Shown one piece after another: positions 37,618-47,499 of a DNA stretch of 64,000 nucleotides. The DNA comes from Saprospiraceae bacterium UBA7328. GTDB lineage: Bacteria > Bacteroidota > Bacteroidia > Chitinophagales > Saprospiraceae. The number at the start of each line of letters is the position of its first letter. Position 1 is the stretch's first letter. The stretch covers positions 20,984 through 84,983 of the forward strand of contig DKPS01000051.1 in the NCBI GenBank assembly GCA_002471345.1. Reading direction: 5' to 3'. The notes below the pieces were generated by a model, which worked only from the letters and a program-made list of their open reading frames with translations, searched no databases and was not told the DNA's origin. The position numbers were made by a program, and so were the translations under genes.

Positions 37618-38220
37618 TTAGTTCGCTAAAGTTTTAGACTCAACTACCAGATTCCATTCTGAATCCGTCATCATATAACCGAGCATCTTAATGATTTCCT
37701 CTTTTTGAGTGTGTACATGATCAAAGAGGGCACTATTCTGGGCTTTTTCTTCAATAAATTTTTTGGCTTGGGCACTCATTTTAGTTACATCTTGATTAGT
37801 TATTACATTGAATAAACCTTGTTGTATATCATAATAATCTAGGTCATGATCAATGGAAAGAATTTCTGCTTCTGGAAATTTTGAAATAGTTATGTTCTTA
37901 GTTAACTCATCTTTAGAAATTGAAATTTCATTTAGGTCATAACCTACTGATACTTTTGCATTCACCCTTATTAGCGCGGTTTTTCTCAAAGGCCAAATAT
38001 CATAACCTACATAATCTTTGTAATTATATATTTCAGCGAATTGACCCTCTATTGCTATAAGTTTCATTACTTTTTGGATATGCTCTAAAAGAACCTCTCC
38101 ACTTTCGTCAGTTTTGTTTTCGGAAAACCCACTGAATGTCGAGTATACTTGCCATAACCCGAATGATGCTAAAACAAAGAGAATTATATATCCTATGGTT
38201 TTAATCCAACTCATAAACAA
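37618..38220 (-). CDS. DUF4230 domain membrane-anchored protein
   Basis: 200 residues. An N-terminal hydrophobic anchor (about 5-25) is followed by a soluble domain with KLIAIEGQFAEIYNYKD (about 52-68) and TALIRVNAKVSVGYDL, matching the DUF4230 pattern as I remember it. No function is known for the domain; it would be extracytoplasmic. It is divergent from ruvC. Confidence 0.8.
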   Translation of the reverse strand: MFMSWIKTIGYIILFVLASFGLWQVYSTFSGFSENKTDESGEVLLEHIQKVMKLIAIEGQFAEIYNYKDYVGYDIWPLRKTALIRVNAKVSVGYDLNEISISKDELTKNITISKFPEAEILSIDHDLDYYDIQQGLFNVITNQDVTKMSAQAKKFIEEKAQNSALFDHVHTQKEEIIKMLGYMMTDSEWNLVVESKTLAN

Positions 38221-38339
38221 ATGATCTGATAGGGTAATAACGCAAATTCACTTTATAAAATTCAAATTGGCTTCAAAAATCACATATTAAAACTATTCGC
38301 TATACATTGCAAAAAATACCGCATAATGTGGCACGAGTT

Positions 38340-38894
38340 ATGAATTCTTCATATAAAATATTGGGTGTAGACCCTGGTACAAATATCACAGGATATGCTG
38401 TGCTAGAAGTAAATGGTAATAGGACTAAAGTAATTACCTATGGAGTGTTTAAGTTGACGAAATTTGAAGATCACCAAACAAAATTGAAAGAAATATTTCT
38501 TCAGCTTCAAGATGTTATAGAGTCTTATTTGCCCCAAGAGTTAGCAATTGAAGCACCTTTTCATGGGAAGAATGTACAATCGATGCTCAAATTGGGAAGA
38601 GCACAGGGAGTAGCAATGGCAGCAGCAATGACTATGGGCCTTAAGATTTTTGAGTATGCGCCTAAGAAAATTAAATTAGCAATTACCGGAAGCGGAAATG
38701 CATCAAAAGAACAGGTTCATGCAATGTTAGAACAAAGAATGAAAATCAAAATTGATCAAAAGTATTTGGATGCATCCGATGCTTTGGCGACTGCAATATG
38801 TCATTTTCAACAAAAAGGAAATGTCTCTTCTGGAGGGACATCCTATAAAAACTGGTCTTCTTTTGTAAAGGCTAATCCGGGCAGAAAGATGTGA
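38340..38894 (+). CDS. ruvC: Crossover junction endodeoxyribonuclease RuvC
   Basis: 184 residues from the ATG at 38340; a longer frame from a TTG at 38307 adds 11 residues with no family match. RuvC cuts Holliday junctions symmetrically after RuvAB branch migration. The acidic active site is present: LGVDPGTNITGYA (Asp11), LAIEAPFHGKN (Glu) and the C-terminal DASDALATAICH with the last carboxylates. The length is normal for RuvC. Confidence 0.96.
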   Translation: MNSSYKILGVDPGTNITGYAVLEVNGNRTKVITYGVFKLTKFEDHQTKLKEIFLQLQDVIESYLPQELAIEAPFHGKNVQSMLKLGRAQGVAMAAAMTMGLKIFEYAPKKIKLAITGSGNASKEQVHAMLEQRMKIKIDQKYLDASDALATAICHFQQKGNVSSGGTSYKNWSSFVKANPGRKM

Positions 38895-38947
38895 TTGTTA
38901 AATTATTGCAATAAACCTTTGCACTTCCTCTTACTAATAGCAATTGG

Positions 38948-40681
38948 TTATTCACTTTCTAATAACCACCCTTGACCTCCCTCTATCAAAACACTTCCAA
39001 CTTCTATTTTTCCATGAATATATTCTAAAAGAAGCTTTGCAGAATCAGTTTGATTTTTGAATTTGAGTGTCATTTCAGATTGATTAATATCAATTGTATT
39101 GTCTCCTTGATGAGTAAGTATTAGGTTTTTTATGGACAGCATATCATATTTTTCTAATTCTAACTGATGTCCATTTACTATTTTAATAGCTCTTTCTTCA
39201 GCTAAAGTTTCTAGTGCTATGCGACAATACGTCATAGTGCTGTATCCCTTCACATTTATTTTTTGGTTGTTTTTAGAATTTAGGTTGAAGTATGTATTGT
39301 CTGAAATTTTTGTGTTTTGAGCTTGAGCCACCCCCAATTTTTTATTTAGAAAACTAGATTTATTGTTATCAGAACTTTTATCATATTTTTCAAATAATGA
39401 TTCATCTACCCATTGATCGACTATTTGAAAGTTCGACCTATTGCCTAAATTATTTATCGCTGTTTTCAATTCATATTTTCGAGTGTTATTCATTTCATCA
39501 ACTGCAGAAATATCGAGATTTCTATCTTTTAATATTTCGTTTACCACTAAAAAGTTTTGTAATCGATTTGCTTGACTCCTCAAGCTAACATTGAACATAT
39601 CAAAAGGGCCACCAAAGGTGGCTAGTGCAACAAATACTGCAAATGAAATCGGGATGTATTTGATATGGAATCTTTTAATCCATCCATAACCCAAAGAGAG
39701 TATTCCTAGCCAAGTGGCAAGTGATGCTACGATGTATCTATTTTCTGTAATGCCATATTCACTGAGCCTAACGGCAATAGCGACAAATAGCATAATGACA
39801 GGTAAGGATAATAATTTGAAGAATTGTTGAACATAGGCTTTTGTGATTCGATTGGCACTAAATTTTGGATTAAAATAATTAAGCAGCCAAGTCAATATCC
39901 CTACTACAGAAAAGCATAATGTAAGATATCCGATCCAACCTTTCGGGAGGCTACCTTCCATCAATATTTTTAATGCATAGGCATATAATAATATGAGATA
40001 AATAATCGAGATTCCAATTAATATGTATTGCGAAAAAACGTGATAAGCACTAGCTGGTTTTTCTGTATTTCCATTATAATCTATCTCTGGAAATTTACTT
40101 AAGAAGTAGATAGAGTTAAAAATGCCGATTAGGAAAATGTAGAGACGTGCATACCATTCTCCATCAACATTAATTCCGAACAATTTGTCAATGGCCAAAA
40201 TTGCCAATGAGAGTCCAACAAAAATGATAAGACTGAATAGTACAGATTCAAAGATTCTAAGAAACAGATGTTTGTTATATTCCCAAAAATCTTCTTCTGC
40301 AGATGGTTGTAGGTATGGAATAAAGGAGATAAATAGATGAAGTAAAAGGATCGTTCCCATATACCTATAGGCATATGTTGTTTCCAAATATTTTGGGATA
40401 TTATTAATATCCTCAGGTAAATACAAGTACCACCCAACGAAAACTAGAAATGGAACAATGAGGACCCATATTTTTCCAGATAGTTTCTTATATACTTCGA
40501 TGGATATAGCAGAAAGAAATGATAAATATCCAGCAGCTACTATTTTTCCAAGGGCATTATTTTCAGGAAAGTCAACAAAGAAAATTACTGAAAAAGTAGC
40601 AATAACAGCCAATAAAGAACTTATAGGAAAATTCTGAAATGCTTTCAAAAGATCCAAAGACTTGAGATACCTAGCTATCAT
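38948..40681 (-). CDS. DUF4153 domain integral membrane protein
   Basis: 577 residues. The first roughly 370 residues carry about ten membrane helices; the last 200 are soluble, with QLELEKYDMLSIKNLIL near the end. It matches the DUF4153 pattern, for which no role is established. It lies 18 bases downstream of the ThuA gene start-to-stop order on the same strand, so it may be read from the same transcript. Confidence 0.75.
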   Translation of the reverse strand: MIARYLKSLDLLKAFQNFPISSLLAVIATFSVIFFVDFPENNALGKIVAAGYLSFLSAISIEVYKKLSGKIWVLIVPFLVFVGWYLYLPEDINNIPKYLETTYAYRYMGTILLLHLFISFIPYLQPSAEEDFWEYNKHLFLRIFESVLFSLIIFVGLSLAILAIDKLFGINVDGEWYARLYIFLIGIFNSIYFLSKFPEIDYNGNTEKPASAYHVFSQYILIGISIIYLILLYAYALKILMEGSLPKGWIGYLTLCFSVVGILTWLLNYFNPKFSANRITKAYVQQFFKLLSLPVIMLFVAIAVRLSEYGITENRYIVASLATWLGILSLGYGWIKRFHIKYIPISFAVFVALATFGGPFDMFNVSLRSQANRLQNFLVVNEILKDRNLDISAVDEMNNTRKYELKTAINNLGNRSNFQIVDQWVDESLFEKYDKSSDNNKSSFLNKKLGVAQAQNTKISDNTYFNLNSKNNQKINVKGYSTMTYCRIALETLAEERAIKIVNGHQLELEKYDMLSIKNLILTHQGDNTIDINQSEMTLKFKNQTDSAKLLLEYIHGKIEVGSVLIEGGQGWLLESE

Positions 40682-40699
40682 AACAAAGCTTAATTAAGG

Positions 40700-41818
40700 C
40701 TATAAGGTCCAATTCCTGGCACTGGTATTATCTGATGTAGGGAAATCTGTAGGAACAGACTGTGATACCTTACCAGTTGCTGCCCATTCACTTCCTCTTT
40801 GCAAAGTGGTAATAAATCCAACGCATTCCATTGAGTAGTCCATATGCCCTAAAGCAGTATGAAAGACTCTACCTTTTTTATATTCAATGGTGAATAACAT
40901 TGGTTCATGACGATCTGATCCTTTTACATTTTTATTCCAAGGAGGGCCATTGCCCTCTTTATCAGAAAAAGCAGTTGCAAGTACTGTCATATTCTTTGCA
41001 GGACCTCTGAGGCGATCATAAAGCTCATCTTTAGTATGTAGCCATTCTGTTGGGAGGTCTTTCATTATGGGATGTTCAGGAGATCGGGTAGTAATCTTGA
41101 ACTCAAATTGAGGACCGTGAGATCCACATTGCCCTTCTGAGGGGTCATCTATTCTTTGACCAATTTTATCATAATATACATAAGGACCACTTTCTGTATT
41201 CCTGCCTCCCCAGCCACCAAGTCCTATCATTTGATTATACTCATCCCAATCACCGAAAGAATTATTGGCTGCATGTACTATAACAAGTCCACCTCCATCG
41301 GCCATATACTTTTCAAAGGCCATTTTTGTCTCATCATTCCAATGAGTAGATTTCCATCCAAGGTTACTAATGACTACATCGTATTCTGAAAAGTTTGGAG
41401 AAAAATTAGGATCAGCTACAGGCTCTGTAACTGCTTCTCCTACCTCTTTTTCACCAATAGGGTAATCCTTGAGTAATTCTTCAATCTTATAATTATCATC
41501 AACTTCTACATTGTGATGAGGTCCTTGCCAAGTGAATGCTTTTCTATTGATATCAACATTGAAAAGGTCAGTGCTTTCTAAAAAATCTTTCATCATCATG
41601 GTGGTTTTAGGCCAGATGCCATGATTGTTTTCCCCATCTATGATAAGTGCTTTGAGTGGAGCAGAGTCATTAGAAGATTCTTCTTTTACAGGTTGTGGTT
41701 TTTCTTGCTTTTCTATTTTTTCATTACATCCAATTGGAACAATAATCAAAGCAATAATCATAAAAGGAAGAAAGCGAAAAGTATGAAATATCATAGGAAA
41801 GAAATTTTGAAACATCAA
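40700..41818 (-). CDS. ThuA domain lipoprotein
   Basis: 372 residues. The N-terminus is a lipoprotein signal (hydrophobic run then VPIGCNEK, Cys about 31), followed by a low-complexity linker rich in Glu, Lys and Pro. The ThuA fold, related to class I glutamine amidotransferases but lacking the catalytic Cys triad, shows in LKALIIDGENNHG (about 54-66), YDVVISNLGW and GGGLVIVHAANNSF. ThuA proteins are tied to trehalose and other sugar use, but their activity is not settled. It sits 43 bases downstream of an AraC-type regulator. Confidence 0.88.
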   Translation of the reverse strand: MMFQNFFPMIFHTFRFLPFMIIALIIVPIGCNEKIEKQEKPQPVKEESSNDSAPLKALIIDGENNHGIWPKTTMMMKDFLESTDLFNVDINRKAFTWQGPHHNVEVDDNYKIEELLKDYPIGEKEVGEAVTEPVADPNFSPNFSEYDVVISNLGWKSTHWNDETKMAFEKYMADGGGLVIVHAANNSFGDWDEYNQMIGLGGWGGRNTESGPYVYYDKIGQRIDDPSEGQCGSHGPQFEFKITTRSPEHPIMKDLPTEWLHTKDELYDRLRGPAKNMTVLATAFSDKEGNGPPWNKNVKGSDRHEPMLFTIEYKKGRVFHTALGHMDYSMECVGFITTLQRGSEWAATGKVSQSVPTDFPTSDNTSARNWTL

Positions 41819-41861
41819 AATACTAATAATCTCTTTCTCAATGGCTAATTAGGGCATGTGC

Positions 41862-42749
41862 TTAGTTAACAACTCTTCTGAATTCGTCTCTATACGCAGA
41901 CGGATTTTTGCTGGTATACAGTTTGAAATGTTTGTTGAAGTGAGAAAAATTATTGTAACCACATTCATAACTAATATGGGCAATTGTATTCGGAGTCTCA
42001 GAAAGCAATTTGCACGCATGAGTAATCCTAAACTCATTCACAAATTGTGTAAATGTCTTTCCTGTTAATTTTTTAAAATATCTACAGAAAGACGGAACAG
42101 TCATGTTAGAAAGAGAAGCAATTTCATCTAAGCTTATAGTCCGTTGAAAGTTTGCTCTTACATGATCGTACACTGTTTTGATACGCTCATTAGATTTTGG
42201 GTCAGTTTCTATTGTGACTGCTGAAGCATTTAAAATCTGATACTCATTTGATTTGGCCAGTACATTCATTACTTTGAGTAATCTGATCATTCTGTCGAAA
42301 TGATTCATCTGTTCCATTTCGTCTAGCAGAATAGCCACTTCTTTTTTGGTCTCTCCTTTGAATGAAAGTCCTTGCTTTGATCTTTCCATGAGGGCATTGA
42401 TCGATCTCATCTCAGGTATGCCTAAAAAATTATCACCAAGAATTTCTTTTAAAAATTGGACAACTATCTCTTTATTGTTTTCTGTAAGTCGATCAGTGAA
42501 ACCATAATGCGGTAGATTGGGTCCTAGAAGTATAACTTCACCATCATTATAGTATGAGATGTTATTTCCAACATGCCTTTTTCCACTTCCTTTATCTATA
42601 AAAACTAATTCTACTTCAGGGTGATAATGCCACATAGCCACACCATTTGGCTTTTCATTACTGAATTTTTTATAGGTAATAGAACTTCCTAACTGAGGAA
42701 GGATTTTTTCTAATGCTGGCTTATGAGAGGGTGCTTTTAGTGGTTCCAT
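41862..42749 (-). CDS. AraC family transcriptional regulator
   Basis: 295 residues. An N-terminal cupin-type sensor (WHYHPEVELVFIDKG, about 40-54; GPNLPHYGF) precedes a C-terminal double helix-turn-helix (ISLDEIASLSNMTVPSFCRYFKK and AHISYECGYNNFSHFNKHFK). The sensor suggests a small-molecule effector such as a sugar. It is placed between DUF1501 and ThuA genes on the same strand, so it probably controls this catabolic block. Confidence 0.93.
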   Translation of the reverse strand: MEPLKAPSHKPALEKILPQLGSSITYKKFSNEKPNGVAMWHYHPEVELVFIDKGSGKRHVGNNISYYNDGEVILLGPNLPHYGFTDRLTENNKEIVVQFLKEILGDNFLGIPEMRSINALMERSKQGLSFKGETKKEVAILLDEMEQMNHFDRMIRLLKVMNVLAKSNEYQILNASAVTIETDPKSNERIKTVYDHVRANFQRTISLDEIASLSNMTVPSFCRYFKKLTGKTFTQFVNEFRITHACKLLSETPNTIAHISYECGYNNFSHFNKHFKLYTSKNPSAYRDEFRRVVN

Positions 42750-42894
42750 GATGGCAATGGTTGATTAAAAAAATAATATGATACTGATACTAGTTTCACA
42801 TTGGAGATACCAATATTACTCTAAATTAACTTCAAAAGCAAATATAGTATCAAGATATTGATAAAATAGATTCAATTTGAACTCTGAGTATAGT

Positions 42895-44367
42895 TTATGC
42901 AAGGATGTCTTTTATGACATCACCAGCCACATCTGTAAGTCTAAAATCCCTTCCTTGGAATGGGTAAGTGAGTCTCTCATGATTGATACCCAATTGATTG
43001 AGAATAGTAGCCTGGAGATCATGAATATGCATGGATTCTTTTGTGGGATAATATCCTATTTCATCTGTCTCACCGTAAGTGATTCCGTTTTTAACACCGC
43101 CACCTGTCATCCACATAGTGAATGCTTCTCCATGATGGTCTCTTCCTTTGAATGGATTAGAAATGCCTCCTCGGTTTTCTTGCATTGGTGTTCTTCCAAA
43201 TTCTCCGCCCCAGACTACAAGAGTATCATCCAACATGCCTCTCTGTTTTAAATCTTTGACTAGAGCCGTCATGGCTTTATCGACTTCTTCGCATCTTTTT
43301 AAAAAACCTCCGTGAAGGTTTTCGAAATCATTACTTCCATGCGAGTCCCATCCTCTATGAAAAAGTTGAATAAATTTTACTCCACGTTCAGCTAACCTCC
43401 TGGCCAAAAGACAGTTATTTGCAAATGATACTTCTCCTGGTTCTGTACCATACATCTCATGAATGTAGTCTGGTTCATCTTTAATATTAGTTGCTTCGGG
43501 TACAGTCATTTGCATTTTGAATGCCAACTCATATTGGGCTATTCTGCTGAGTGTCTCTGGGCTATTGGATGAGTTATGTTCAATCTCGTTGAGCTTGTTG
43601 ATTGTATTGATAACTTGCCTTCTTGTGGTTCTGCTTGTGTTTTCTGGATTTGATATATAGAGCACAGGGTCACCTTTAGATCTTAATTCTACTCCTTGAT
43701 ATAAAGAAGGTAAAAATCCGCTTCCCCAAAGACTTTTACCCCCACTTGGAATAGATTGTCCAGAAACCAAAACCACATACCCTGGGAGATTAGTATTCTC
43801 AGAACCTAAGCCATAAGTGACCCAAGAACCAAACCCAGGTCTGCCAATTCGTGGACTTCCGGTATGCATGAAAAGCTGGGCAGGAGCATGATTAAATTCA
43901 TCAGTTTTAACAGCCTTAAGGAAGGCAACATCGTCTACAATATCTTTAAAATTTGGAAGTAATTCTGATACCCAAGATCTTGATTCTCCATATTGGTTGA
44001 ATGAAAACTGTGGTCCTAGCATTTGCGGGACACCTTCTATGAATGCAAATTGTTTACCTTCTAAAAGTGAAGGTGGACATTCTTTTCCATCTAGGTTTTG
44101 TAATAGAGGTTTGTAATCAAATAGTTCTAATTGGGATGGAGCTCCTGCCATGTGAAGAAAAATGATATTTTTTGCTTTTGGTACATGATGGAGACCCGTT
44201 TTATTCAAAAAATTACTTCTTAGTTCATCTTCTGAACTTATTGAGCAGCCTGATAGATTACCTAAAGCCATGGCTCCCAAACCAAGTGTGCTTGACCCAA
44301 GAAATTGCCTTCTTGATAGATGATTTTCATGTTTAGAATGTAACTCCTTAATCAGTTTTTCTGCCAT
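42895..44367 (-). CDS. DUF1501 protein, Tat-exported
   Basis: 490 residues. SRRQFLGSSTLGLGAMALG (Arg19-Arg20) is a twin-arginine signal. The body has the DUF1501 pattern, an alkaline-phosphatase/sulfatase-like fold: NIIFLHMAGAPSQLELFDYKP, LFMHTGSPRIGRPGFG, FHRGWDSHGSNDFENLHGG and VVWGGEFGRTPMQ. No sulfatase-type formylglycine cysteine motif is apparent. Function is unknown, but it is nearly always coupled to a PSD1-type gene; here it starts 2 bases after one. Confidence 0.92.
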   Translation of the reverse strand: MAEKLIKELHSKHENHLSRRQFLGSSTLGLGAMALGNLSGCSISSEDELRSNFLNKTGLHHVPKAKNIIFLHMAGAPSQLELFDYKPLLQNLDGKECPPSLLEGKQFAFIEGVPQMLGPQFSFNQYGESRSWVSELLPNFKDIVDDVAFLKAVKTDEFNHAPAQLFMHTGSPRIGRPGFGSWVTYGLGSENTNLPGYVVLVSGQSIPSGGKSLWGSGFLPSLYQGVELRSKGDPVLYISNPENTSRTTRRQVINTINKLNEIEHNSSNSPETLSRIAQYELAFKMQMTVPEATNIKDEPDYIHEMYGTEPGEVSFANNCLLARRLAERGVKFIQLFHRGWDSHGSNDFENLHGGFLKRCEEVDKAMTALVKDLKQRGMLDDTLVVWGGEFGRTPMQENRGGISNPFKGRDHHGEAFTMWMTGGGVKNGITYGETDEIGYYPTKESMHIHDLQATILNQLGINHERLTYPFQGRDFRLTDVAGDVIKDILA

Positions 44368-44369
44368 TT

Positions 44370-46616
44370 TTAGGTTCTCATTATTAGTTCATCTAAATTT
44401 AAAATTACACTGGCCACTTCTTTCATTGCGTTCATTCTAGAACTATTTTGTTCTAGTTGCTGATGGTATAATTCACTCAGGTGATTTAAACTACTTTGAC
44501 CGGGCAATCGCATTAAAGCTTTTTGAAAACCAAAACTTATTTGGTCTTCCGGACTTTCTCCACCTTTATTAATCATCAGATGAGCAAGTGCTTCTGAAGC
44601 CTCAACAAACACTGGATCATTCAATGTAATAAGAGCTTGTAAAGGAGTATTGGTCCGGATTCTTTTACTTACACAAAACTCCCTGCTGGGGACATCAAAA
44701 GAAATCATAGATGGATACGGGCTGACTCGTCTCCAGAATGTATATATCCCTCTTCTATGGCTATCGTCACCTTCGCTCTTTTCCCATTTTGCAACATGCC
44801 TTATTACATTCCATACTCCATCTGGTTGTGGAGGCATTACACTTTTTCCGTATACTTTATTGCTCAACAATCCACTTATGGCTAAAGCTTGATCTCTAAT
44901 CTGTTCTGCAGATAATCTATATCTACTTCCCCTGCTCAAGTATCTGTTATAAGGGTCAAGAGCTAATTGCTCATCAGAAACATTAGAAGATAATTGGTAG
45001 GTTTTAGACATCATGATTTCTTTTATCAATGACTTTATAGACCATTGATGTTCATTTATAAATCTTAGAGCTAACCAATCCAGTAATTCGGGATGTGTTG
45101 GGCTTTCTGATTGAGTGCCAAAGTCTTCTACAGTAGTGACTATACCTCGACCAAAGATTTGTTCCCAAATTCGATTTACAACTACTCTTGCAGTGAGAGG
45201 GTTTTCTTCTGAAACTAACCATTGGGCCAATCCCAATCTATTTTTTGGAAAATTTTGGGCCATCTCTGGCAAGAATGATGGGATAGAAGGAGAAACTTCT
45301 TCTCCATGTACAAGCCAATTTCCTTTTTCAAAAACAACTGTTTTTCGAGAAGAATCTATGGGTAATTCCAATATTATTGGAACAGAATTAGGCTGAATCG
45401 AGATAAATTCATTCAAAGCAATCTGATAGTCCTCTGAGATGCTGTCTCCATTGGATTTAAAATTGCTTAATCTAGATTCTAGAATTGATTTCATTAGTCT
45501 TTCATTGGGTGAAAGAAGTGACGCTTTTGGATAATCATTGTCATTATCATTATCCATGGTATTGTTGAAAAAGGCCATCATGCCATAAAACTCTTCATGT
45601 TTAATAGGGTCGTAAGGGTGACTATGACATTGTACACAAGCCATTGTATTACCTTGCCATATTTCCATTGTTGTACTTAGCCTATCCATAACAGCAGCCA
45701 ATCTAAATTCTTCGTTTTTTGTACCTCCTTCGTCATTTGTCATAGTATTGCGATGGAAGGCTGTCGCTAATAACTGATCATCGCTTCTGTCCACTATTAA
45801 ATCTCCGGCAAGTTGCTCAATGGTAAATTGATCAAAAGGCATATCATCGTTAAAAGCCTTTATTACCCAATCTCTATACCTCCAAATTTCGGGTCTAAGT
45901 ATATCTTTTTGGTATCCTCTAGAATCGGCATACCTAGCTAAATCTAGCCACATTGAGGCCCATTTTTCGCCGAAATGTTCTGAATCGAGCAACTCATCAA
46001 CAATAATTTCATAAGAATTCTTTTCACTAGAAGAGAGGAATTGTTGTACCATCACATCATTTGGTGGAAGTCCAATGATATCTAAACTGGCTCTCCTTAT
46101 CAGATTTGAATTAGAAGCTAGTTTAGATGGAGTAAGGTTCTCAGATTTCATTTTCTTAAAAATGAATGGATCGATGCCATTATAGCCCCAATCGCCTTCA
46201 ATCTTAGGCGGTGAGATGTTTTCATCTGGAGAAATATATGCCCAGTGGGTTCCCCATTTGGCACCTTGATTAATCCATTTTTCAAGAAGATTAATTTCAT
46301 CCAATGATAATGGATCTGCATCAAGTGGCATTCTTAATTCTGGATCTTCATGTTTGATTCTATGTATCAGTTCGCTTAAGTTAGGTTTGAAAGGTATGAT
46401 GGCCTTTTTACCCGATTTGGCAGGAAGAAGAGCAGTTTGTTCAAATAGAAAACTCAAATCTCCATTTGCTCTAACTCCGCCATGACAGTTCATGCATTTT
46501 TCATTTATTAGGGGTCTGATCTGGGTATTAAAATCGATATCTGAAGTGCCAAAATTTGAACAAGACAAAGCCAATACAAATAAGGATAGAACAACAAAAA
46601 GCCAGTATTTATTCAT
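44370..46616 (-). CDS. PSD1 and planctomycete cytochrome C domain lipoprotein
   Basis: 748 residues. A lipoprotein signal (VLALSC, Cys19) is followed by a single cytochrome-c-like heme site, EKCMNCHGG (CxxCH at 41-45), then a DUF1549 region with a second CxxCH motif (ACVQCHSHPYDP, about 326) and a C-terminal DUF1553 region (NRIWEQIFGRGIV, PTHPELLDWLA). These paired proteins abound in Planctomycetes, Verrucomicrobia and marine Bacteroidota and are linked to breakdown of complex organic matter; the reaction is not established. Confidence 0.92.
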   Translation of the reverse strand: MNKYWLFVVLSLFVLALSCSNFGTSDIDFNTQIRPLINEKCMNCHGGVRANGDLSFLFEQTALLPAKSGKKAIIPFKPNLSELIHRIKHEDPELRMPLDADPLSLDEINLLEKWINQGAKWGTHWAYISPDENISPPKIEGDWGYNGIDPFIFKKMKSENLTPSKLASNSNLIRRASLDIIGLPPNDVMVQQFLSSSEKNSYEIIVDELLDSEHFGEKWASMWLDLARYADSRGYQKDILRPEIWRYRDWVIKAFNDDMPFDQFTIEQLAGDLIVDRSDDQLLATAFHRNTMTNDEGGTKNEEFRLAAVMDRLSTTMEIWQGNTMACVQCHSHPYDPIKHEEFYGMMAFFNNTMDNDNDNDYPKASLLSPNERLMKSILESRLSNFKSNGDSISEDYQIALNEFISIQPNSVPIILELPIDSSRKTVVFEKGNWLVHGEEVSPSIPSFLPEMAQNFPKNRLGLAQWLVSEENPLTARVVVNRIWEQIFGRGIVTTVEDFGTQSESPTHPELLDWLALRFINEHQWSIKSLIKEIMMSKTYQLSSNVSDEQLALDPYNRYLSRGSRYRLSAEQIRDQALAISGLLSNKVYGKSVMPPQPDGVWNVIRHVAKWEKSEGDDSHRRGIYTFWRRVSPYPSMISFDVPSREFCVSKRIRTNTPLQALITLNDPVFVEASEALAHLMINKGGESPEDQISFGFQKALMRLPGQSSLNHLSELYHQQLEQNSSRMNAMKEVASVILNLDELIMRT

Positions 46617-46740
46617 CTTCTCTGAATACTCAACTTTGAAAATACCTATTAAGCTTTAATTCATGGATTTTTTTTTAATTCAATCACATGTAAGAAAGAC
46701 AGAAGTGTATACTGTATCTTGCTCATGAAACAAGAATCAT

Positions 46741-47499
46741 TTGAACTTTTATAAAAAAATTCTACAAAATAAGACCGATGGCATCAAGTCGCTTTCGGTA
46801 CTTATAGATCCCGATGGCATTAAAGAAAATGACCTTGGGCTTATAGTAGATTTGGTAAATGCTCATGATGTGGATTTCTATCTAGTAGGAGGAAGTTTAC
46901 TTCTAGATGATAAGTTGGATCAAACCATTCAGTTTCTTAAAAAATCTTCAGATAAACCAGTAGTGCTTTTCCCTGGCAATGAAATTCAACTTCATCAAGA
47001 CGCTGATGCTATCCTCTTTCTTTCATTGATTTCAGGTAGGAATCCCGAATATTTAATTGCTAAACATGTAATTGCTGCACCTCGACTTAGAACAATGGAT
47101 ATAGAGGTTGTTCCTACGGGATATATGCTGATACATAGCCAGAAACCAAGTTCAGCCAGTTATATTTCTGGAACAGTTCCTTTACCTGTGGATAAACCAG
47201 AAATAGCAGCAGCTACAGCCTTGGCAGGTAAATATTTGGGGCAGCGACTGATTTATTTAGAAGGTGGTAGCGGTGCAACAAGACCCGTATCTACAAACTC
47301 TATAAAAGCTGTAAGAAGCGCTATAGATATTCCTATGATAGTAGGTGGAGGAATTAAAACTACAGAACAAATGCATAGTATCTATCAAAACGGAGCGGAT
47401 ATTCAAGTGATTGGGACAGCAGTGGAAAGGAGACCTGAAACACTAAGAGAATTTGCAAAAGTGAAGACAGAAATCAATCAACAGTTTAGCCAAATATGA
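46741..47499 (+). CDS. Geranylgeranylglyceryl phosphate synthase-like prenyltransferase (PcrB/GGGPS family)
   Basis: 252 residues from a TTG start; a stop lies just upstream in frame and no ATG is available. The TIM-barrel motifs are clear: SVLIDPDGIKEND (about 20-32), FYLVGGSLLL, YMLIHSQKPSSASYI, IYLEGGSGATRPV and MIVGGGIKT. The family joins a polyprenyl diphosphate to sn-glycerol-1-phosphate, the first step of archaeal-type lipids; Bacteroidota homologs have been shown to do so. No other archaeal-lipid gene is nearby. The stop overlaps rsgA by 4 bases. Confidence 0.92.
   Translation: MNFYKKILQNKTDGIKSLSVLIDPDGIKENDLGLIVDLVNAHDVDFYLVGGSLLLDDKLDQTIQFLKKSSDKPVVLFPGNEIQLHQDADAILFLSLISGRNPEYLIAKHVIAAPRLRTMDIEVVPTGYMLIHSQKPSSASYISGTVPLPVDKPEIAAATALAGKYLGQRLIYLEGGSGATRPVSTNSIKAVRSAIDIPMIVGGGIKTTEQMHSIYQNGADIQVIGTAVERRPETLREFAKVKTEINQQFSQI

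Noticed and set aside
42877-43251. 124-codon open frame antisense to the DUF1501 gene
   Set aside because: Opposes a well-supported gene and shows no recognisable motif.
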